A DNA stretch of 64,000 bases from Variovorax sp. J22G73 (GTDB taxonomy: Bacteria; Pseudomonadota; Gammaproteobacteria; Burkholderiales; Burkholderiaceae_C). The DNA lies in NCBI RefSeq assembly GCF_030317035.1, contig NZ_JASZYK010000006.1, positions 186,001 through 250,000 on the forward strand, written 5' to 3'. The position numbers and the translations under genes are program-made. The notes under the pieces were generated by a model. It saw only the letters and a list, made by a program, of their open reading frames with translations, ran no database searches and was not told the DNA's origin. Shown here piece after piece: positions 59,392-64,000 of the stretch (position 1 is its first letter; each line of letters opens with the position of its first letter).

Positions 59392-60281
59392 GCGACATGA
59401 ACCAAGCTTCCACCCACGCCACCGTGCCCCCGACGCTGTACATCGAAGGCCCGGCCTTCTGGACCCCCACGCTGCCCGGCTGGGAGGCCGCGCGCGCCGC
59501 CTTCCGCGGCGAAGGCACCTTGAGCGATCCGCCCGCCAAGCGCCCCGCGCCGCAGGTGCTGGCCCCGGCCGAGCGCCGCCGCGCGCCCGACACCGTGGCG
59601 CTGGCGCTCGAGGTGGCCGCCGCCGCCATGGCCGCCTCCGGCCGCAACGCCGCCGACGTGCCCTGCGTGTTCACCTCGGCGCACGGCGACCTGTCGATCA
59701 ACGACTACATGTGCGGCACGCTCGCGACCGACCCCAAGGTGCTGTCGCCCACCAAGTTCCACAACTCGGTGCACAACGCGGCCGTGGGCTACTGGACCAT
59801 CGGCACGGGCTGCATGGCCGCCAGCAACGCCATCTCGGCCTACGAACACAGCTTTGCCGCCGGCCTGCTCGAAGCGGCCGTGCAGTGCGCGGCCGACCAG
59901 GAAGCGGTGCTGCTGGTGGGCTACGACACGCCCACGGTCGGCGCGCTCACGTCCGTCACCGACAGCCGCGGCCTGCTCGCGGTGGCGCTGGTGCTGGCGC
60001 CCGCGCCCACCGAGCGCACTGTGGCGGCGCTGCAGTGGTCGCTGGCCAGCGGCGCGCAAGCAGCCACCGCCCCCACGCCGCCCCGCTCGGAGGCCGCCAG
60101 GTCGCTGGCCGGCATCAACCCGATGGCCGACGCGCTGGGGCTCTACGAGTCGCTGGCGCACCTGGACGCGGGTGACGCCGGCAAGGCGCACGGGAGCGTC
60201 GAGCTGCCGCTGTCGCCCACGCTGTCCCTTCGACTGCAGATCCAACCCATTCAACCCATCCAACCGACTTCCAGGAGCTGA
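59388..60281 (+). CDS. ketosynthase-like chain-length factor
   Basis: A 297-residue truncated ketosynthase homologue. It aligns with the N-terminal KS half up to the Cys region (GTGCMAASNAISAYEHSF, matching TACSSSAKVFASAERL of its neighbour) but lacks the C-terminal His motifs. It resembles the pfam13723-type chain-length factors of aryl-polyene loci and should not condense alone. It overlaps the ketosynthase gene by 4 bp (ATGA). The C-terminus has a QIQPIQPIQP repeat. Confidence 0.85.
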   Translation: MSDMNQASTHATVPPTLYIEGPAFWTPTLPGWEAARAAFRGEGTLSDPPAKRPAPQVLAPAERRRAPDTVALALEVAAAAMAASGRNAADVPCVFTSAHGDLSINDYMCGTLATDPKVLSPTKFHNSVHNAAVGYWTIGTGCMAASNAISAYEHSFAAGLLEAAVQCAADQEAVLLVGYDTPTVGALTSVTDSRGLLAVALVLAPAPTERTVAALQWSLASGAQAATAPTPPRSEAARSLAGINPMADALGLYESLAHLDAGDAGKAHGSVELPLSPTLSLRLQIQPIQPIQPTSRS

Positions 60282-60284
60282 CCC

Positions 60285-61946
60285 ATGAACGACACTGCGC
60301 TTGGCTCCTTCGACGCAGTGATCATGGGCGGCGGGCTGGCCGGCCTCACGCTGGCGCTGCAGCTGCGCCAGCGCTTCGGCGACCTGCGCGTGCTGGTGCT
60401 GGAGCGCCGCGCGCACCCGGTGCCGCACGCGGCGCACAAGGTGGGCGAGTCGTCGGTGGAAATCGGTGCGCACTACTTCGACACCGTGCTGGGCCTGAAG
60501 GCCCACATGGACGAGAAGCAGCTGCGCAAGTTCGGCTTTCGCTTCTTCTTCAGCGAAGGCCGCAGCGACGTCGAGAACGTCACCGAAATCGGCGCGAGCC
60601 GCTACCTGTCGGTGCCCAGCTACCAGATCGACCGCGGCATCTTCGAGAACTTCCTGGCCGAAGAGGCCACGCGCCAGGGCGTGCGCTTCATCGACAGCGC
60701 GCTGGTACGCCGCATCGACCTGAGCGAGAACACCGAAGGCGGCGCCACGCCGCACCACATCGAGTGGACGCGCGGCGACCAGACCCACCGCACCCAGGCG
60801 CGCTGGCTCATCGACGCCTGCGGACGCGCCGGCATGCTCAAGCGCAAGCTGGGCCTGGCCGAGCCGAACGCGCACGACGTGAACGCGGTGTGGTTCCGCA
60901 TCGGCGAGCGCATCGCCATCGACGACTGGAGCGACAGCACCGAATGGCGCGAGCGCTGCAACCCGCAGGCGCGCTGGCTGTCGACCAACCACCTGGTGGG
61001 CGCGGGCTACTGGGCGTGGCTGATTCCGCTGGCCTCGGGCTCGCATTCGGTGGGCATCGTGGCCGACCCGAAGCTGCATCCGCTGGACACCATCGACACC
61101 TTCGACAAGGCCATGGCGTGGTTCGCCACCTACCAGCCGCGTCTTTACGAGGCGCTGGACGGCAAACGCCACCTGCTGCAGGACTTCGCGTTCCTCAAGC
61201 ACTTCTCGCACGGCTGCAAGCAGGTGTTCTCGGGGCGCCAGCGCTGGGCCATGACGGGCGAGGCGGGGCTGTTCCTCGACCCCTTCTATTCGCCGGGCAG
61301 CGACTTCATCGCCATCGGCAACACCTACATCACCGACCTGATCGCGCAGGACCGCGCGGGCCGCCCGATCGATTCGCGCGCGCAGCTGTACGACCAGCTC
61401 TACCACTCGTTCTACGAGAGCACGCTGGCCCTCTACCAGGACCAGTACCCGCTCTTCGGCGACCCCGAGGTGCTGCCGGTGAAGGTGATCTGGGACTACG
61501 CCTACTACTGGGGCGTGCTGTCGCAGATCTTCTTCCAGCAGCGCCTGACCGACCTGCACGCGCTGGGCGGCCTGAAGGGCGAGCTGCAGCACTGCCAGCG
61601 GCTGAACCTCGCGGTGCAGACGCTGCTGCGCAACTGGTCGGCCGCCAGCGCGCGCGCCAACCCGGCGGTGATGCTCGACCAGGCCGCGATGCCGTGGTTC
61701 GCCGAGCTCAACCGCAGCCTGAAGGACACGCTGGACGACGCCGCGTTTCGCGCGCGCATCCGCGCCTCGACCGTGCAGCTGCGGCAGCTGGCCGGCGAAA
61801 TACTCGAGCGCGCGCGGTTGGCCGATGCCGACGTGGACGCCACGCAACTGAGCGCATTGCTCGCGGAAAATCTCGACCTCCCCCCGGCGGCCGTTGGACA
61901 GGGCGCTATGCTTTTCGCAGCAGCTCCGGTTGACACGGCCCCCTGA
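60285..61946 (+). CDS. flavin-dependent halogenase-like oxidoreductase
   Basis: A 553-residue FAD protein with the nucleotide motif GGGLAGLTLAL (residue 15-25), K52 in HKVGESS and WAWLIP at 243-248. The last two match the Lys and WxWxIP motifs of flavin-dependent halogenases. The middle region (GEAGLFLDPFYSPGSDFIAIGN) is typical of the tryptophan-halogenase fold. Halogenation is likely but not certain; hydroxylation is the alternative. It follows the chain-length factor by 3 bp. Confidence 0.88.
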   Translation: MNDTALGSFDAVIMGGGLAGLTLALQLRQRFGDLRVLVLERRAHPVPHAAHKVGESSVEIGAHYFDTVLGLKAHMDEKQLRKFGFRFFFSEGRSDVENVTEIGASRYLSVPSYQIDRGIFENFLAEEATRQGVRFIDSALVRRIDLSENTEGGATPHHIEWTRGDQTHRTQARWLIDACGRAGMLKRKLGLAEPNAHDVNAVWFRIGERIAIDDWSDSTEWRERCNPQARWLSTNHLVGAGYWAWLIPLASGSHSVGIVADPKLHPLDTIDTFDKAMAWFATYQPRLYEALDGKRHLLQDFAFLKHFSHGCKQVFSGRQRWAMTGEAGLFLDPFYSPGSDFIAIGNTYITDLIAQDRAGRPIDSRAQLYDQLYHSFYESTLALYQDQYPLFGDPEVLPVKVIWDYAYYWGVLSQIFFQQRLTDLHALGGLKGELQHCQRLNLAVQTLLRNWSAASARANPAVMLDQAAMPWFAELNRSLKDTLDDAAFRARIRASTVQLRQLAGEILERARLADADVDATQLSALLAENLDLPPAAVGQGAMLFAAAPVDTAP

Positions 61947-61999
61947 GGTTTACCCAACTTTACGGAGCGTTCAAGCCTGCTTGCTCCCTGTGGACGACC

Positions 62000-62722
62000 A
62001 TGAAGCGCATGAGCACCCCCCAACTCCTGATGATCGAAGACGACGTCCGCCTGGCGCAGATGGTGGGCGAATACCTGACGCAGTCGGGCTTCGCCTTCAA
62101 CCACGCCGCCGACGGCGCGAACGGCCTCGAGCAGCTGCAGCAGCACGCGCCCGACCTCGTGATCCTCGACCTGATGCTGCCCGACACCGACGGGCTCGAA
62201 GTGTGCCGCCGCATTCGCGCGCTGCCGGGCCCGATGTCGAAGGTGTCGGTGCTGATGCTGACGGCCAAGGGCGACCCGATGGACCGCATCATCGGCCTGG
62301 AGATCGGCGCGGACGACTACCTGCCCAAGCCCTTCGAGCCGCGCGAGCTGCTGGCGCGCATTCGCGCCGTGCTGCGCCGGCGCAGCGAGAACGCCACCGA
62401 GACCGAGGCCTCCACCGTGATGCGCTTCGGCACGCTGGAAATCGACCGCAACGCGCGCACCGTGTCGGTGGCCGGCGCGCTGGCCGACCTGACCTCCTAC
62501 CAGTTCGACCTGCTGGTGGCCATGGCCGAGCGCGCGGGCCGCGTGCTCACGCGCGACCAGATCATGGAGGCCGTGCGCGGGCGCGAGCTCGAGGCCTTCG
62601 ACCGCTCCATCGACGTGCACATGGGCCGCATCCGCGCGGCCATCGAGGTCGACGCGAAGAACCCCAAGCGCATCCTCACGGTGCGCGGCGTGGGCTACGT
62701 CTTCGCCAAGCAGCAAGACTAA
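62000..62722 (+). CDS. OmpR-family response regulator
   Basis: A 240-residue regulator. The receiver domain has phospho-acceptor D57 (VILDLMLPD), acidic pocket EDD at 13-15 and the switch Lys in DDYLPKPFEPRELL. A C-terminal winged helix ends GVGYVFAK. It is 53 bp after the halogenase-like gene and is followed by its probable histidine kinase. An in-frame ATG at 62009 is an alternative start. Confidence 0.93.
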   Translation: MKRMSTPQLLMIEDDVRLAQMVGEYLTQSGFAFNHAADGANGLEQLQQHAPDLVILDLMLPDTDGLEVCRRIRALPGPMSKVSVLMLTAKGDPMDRIIGLEIGADDYLPKPFEPRELLARIRAVLRRRSENATETEASTVMRFGTLEIDRNARTVSVAGALADLTSYQFDLLVAMAERAGRVLTRDQIMEAVRGRELEAFDRSIDVHMGRIRAAIEVDAKNPKRILTVRGVGYVFAKQQD

Positions 62723-62744
62723 GAAAATGTCAGCCCCCCGGCTT

Positions 62745-62833
62745 TTCATTCGCTTCGCGCCGTGCAATTCGCCATCCCCCGAGGGGGAGGCGCGGCTCGC
62801 CTTGAGGCGGCCCTGCGGCGGCCGCCTCTTTTC
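62745..62833. repeat. GC-rich interspersed element with terminator-like hairpin before the kinase gene
   Basis: The 111-bp regulator-kinase gap contains a CCCCCGAGGGGG palindrome (62776-62787) and a perfect 9-bp stem GAGGCGGCC/GGCCGCCTC with a 7-nt loop (62804-62828), followed by TTTT and directly by the kinase ATG at 62834. It looks like an interspersed repeat that has become a Rho-independent terminator or attenuator. It leaves little room for a normal ribosome-binding site. Confidence 0.7.
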
Positions 62834-64000
62834 ATGATGCTGCGCAGCTTCTATTCACGCCACCTGTACGTGCGCATCTGGCTCGCGGTGGTGGGCGGCG
62901 TGGTCATCCTCACGCTGATGGCCAACTGGATCGTGCGCGAGGCGGCCGAAGCCGAGCGCGAGCGGCTGGCACCGGTGCCGCGCAACGTGGTGGTGCTGGA
63001 CGCACAAGACAAGCAGATCGGCGCGGGCACCGCGCTGCGCGTGCCCGGCCAGGGGCTGGAGTTCGACGTGACGCTGAGCGACGGCAAGTCGGTCACGCTG
63101 CGCGTGGCGCCGCGTGAACGGCCCACCGGCTCGGGCGGCTTCGCGCCGTGGCGCACGCCCTTCGGGCTGGGCTGGATGATCGCGCTGGTGGGCGTGGCGG
63201 TGGCGCTGGGCGTGTACCCGATCGTGCGGCGCATCACGCAGCGGCTGGAGTCGCTGCAGCGCGGCGTGCAGCGCTGGGGCGAAGGCGATCTCTCGGTGCG
63301 CGTGACCGAAGAAGGGCAGGACGAAGTGGCAGATCTCTCGAAACGATTCAACGCGTCGGCGCAACGCATCGAACAGCTGGTGCGCTCGCACAAGTCGCTG
63401 CTGGCCAACGCCTCGCACGAGCTGCGTTCGCCGCTCACCCGCATCCGCATGGGCCTGGAGCTGATGGGCGAGCGCCCGAGCCAGTCGGCGCGCGAGGAAA
63501 TCTCGCGCAACATCGGCGAGCTCGACCAGCTCATCGACGAGATCCTGCTGGCCAGCCGGCTGGACGCCAGCGAGGCCGACATGGGCACCATCGAGGCGGT
63601 CGACCTCACCGGCCTGGCCGCCGAGGAATGCTCGCAGGTGAACGCCGAGCTCGACCTGGCCGAAGGCACCGACAACGCCACCCTCACCGTGCCGGGCGTG
63701 TCGCGCCTGCTGCGCCGCGCCATCCGCAACCTGCTGGAAAACGCCCGCCGCTACGGCGCCGGCGAAATCGCGGTGGAGCTGGGCAGCGCCAACGGCTTTG
63801 CCACGGTGCGCGTGAACGACCGCGGCCCGGGCGTGCCGCCGGGGCTGCGCGAACGCATCTTCGAGCCCTTCTACCGGCTGCCCGGCGCCAGCGAGCGCAA
63901 CGGCGGCGTGGGCCTGGGGCTGGCGCTGGTGAAGTCGATCGCCGAGCGGCACGGCGGCACGGTGCGCTGCGAAGACCGGCCGGGCGGCGGCGCGAGCTTC
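62834..64000 (+). CDS. sensor histidine kinase, N-terminal and most catalytic parts (cut by window edge)
   Basis: The reading frame runs from ATG 62834 to the window edge without a stop, 389 codons. It has a membrane segment at about residues 13-33, a short periplasmic part, a second membrane segment (~105-125), a HAMP domain, the H-box NASHELRSPLTRIRMGLE, the N-box LLENARRYG, G1 DRGPGVP and G2 GGVGLGLALVK. The end of the ATPase domain is missing. An adjacent ATG at 62837 is equally possible. It pairs with the regulator at 62000. Confidence 0.92.
   Translation, partial: MMLRSFYSRHLYVRIWLAVVGGVVILTLMANWIVREAAEAERERLAPVPRNVVVLDAQDKQIGAGTALRVPGQGLEFDVTLSDGKSVTLRVAPRERPTGSGGFAPWRTPFGLGWMIALVGVAVALGVYPIVRRITQRLESLQRGVQRWGEGDLSVRVTEEGQDEVADLSKRFNASAQRIEQLVRSHKSLLANASHELRSPLTRIRMGLELMGERPSQSAREEISRNIGELDQLIDEILLASRLDASEADMGTIEAVDLTGLAAEECSQVNAELDLAEGTDNATLTVPGVSRLLRRAIRNLLENARRYGAGEIAVELGSANGFATVRVNDRGPGVPPGLRERIFEPFYRLPGASERNGGVGLGLALVKSIAERHGGTVRCEDRPGGGASF

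Overview
The window is very GC-rich, densely coded chromosomal DNA. It looks like a member of the Comamonadaceae (Betaproteobacteria, Burkholderiales), probably close to Variovorax. The basis is gene order (gatCAB divergent from mreBCD-mrdA), the many Bug-type (tripartite tricarboxylate) binding proteins, the aromatic and nitrogen scavenging content, and interspersed repeats of the form CTCCCTCCCCC-N-GGGGGAGGG. No rRNA, tRNA, CRISPR array, phage or transposase gene was seen. The genus is inference; only the sequence features are observed.

Layout. 1-1504: 5' end of a methylmalonate-semialdehyde dehydrogenase gene (mmsA) divergent from a LysR regulator. 1653-5678: Mla/MCE-type lipid ABC transport operon (STAS-permease fusion, ATPase, MCE protein, lipoprotein) and a small membrane protein. 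5714-7320: sirtuin and IclR regulator. 7493-14142: homogentisate operon (metallo-beta-lactamase-fold protein, flavin hydroxylase, DUF2783 protein, hmgA, Bug binding protein, fahA). 14588-19254: cell-shape genes mrdA, mreD, mreC, mreB on the minus strand. 19469-22750: gatCAB. 22802-25012: DUF4124 protein, pyrE, xth.

25050-54772 is the most interesting part: about 30 kb rich in amide- and ureide-hydrolysing enzymes and importers. The first half (25050-35269, minus strand) holds an amidohydrolase-family deaminase, an NMT1-type ABC importer with two binding proteins, a DUF3830 protein, a ring-opening hydrolase of the cyanurate hydrolase/barbiturase family, an allantoinase-like amidohydrolase, an SDR and a RutB-like cysteine hydrolase. 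A middle section (35408-39646) has two LysR regulators, a flavin monooxygenase and a Bug binding protein. The second half (40019-54772, minus strand) encodes a GntR regulator, two related cysteine hydrolases (one strongly resembling biuret hydrolase BiuH, one possibly triuret-hydrolase-like), a formamidase, a BMP/nucleoside-type ABC importer, the AtzG-AtzE-AtzH trio, an NMT1-type ABC importer and an allophanate hydrolase (AtzF type). Together these could take cyclic ureides, triuret or biuret through carboxybiuret and allophanate to ammonia and CO2.

55639-64000: an M48 metallopeptidase, an AmpG-like MFS transporter, a ketosynthase / chain-length-factor / flavin-halogenase-like trio suggesting a small polyketide or aryl-polyene-type product, and an OmpR-type response regulator with a histidine kinase cut by the right edge. 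Four gene-free stretches (8473-8577, 14150-14587, 39655-40018, 54850-55620) are filled with palindromic REP-like repeats, partly in long tandem units. Several 12-bp minisatellites occur in leaders and coding ends.
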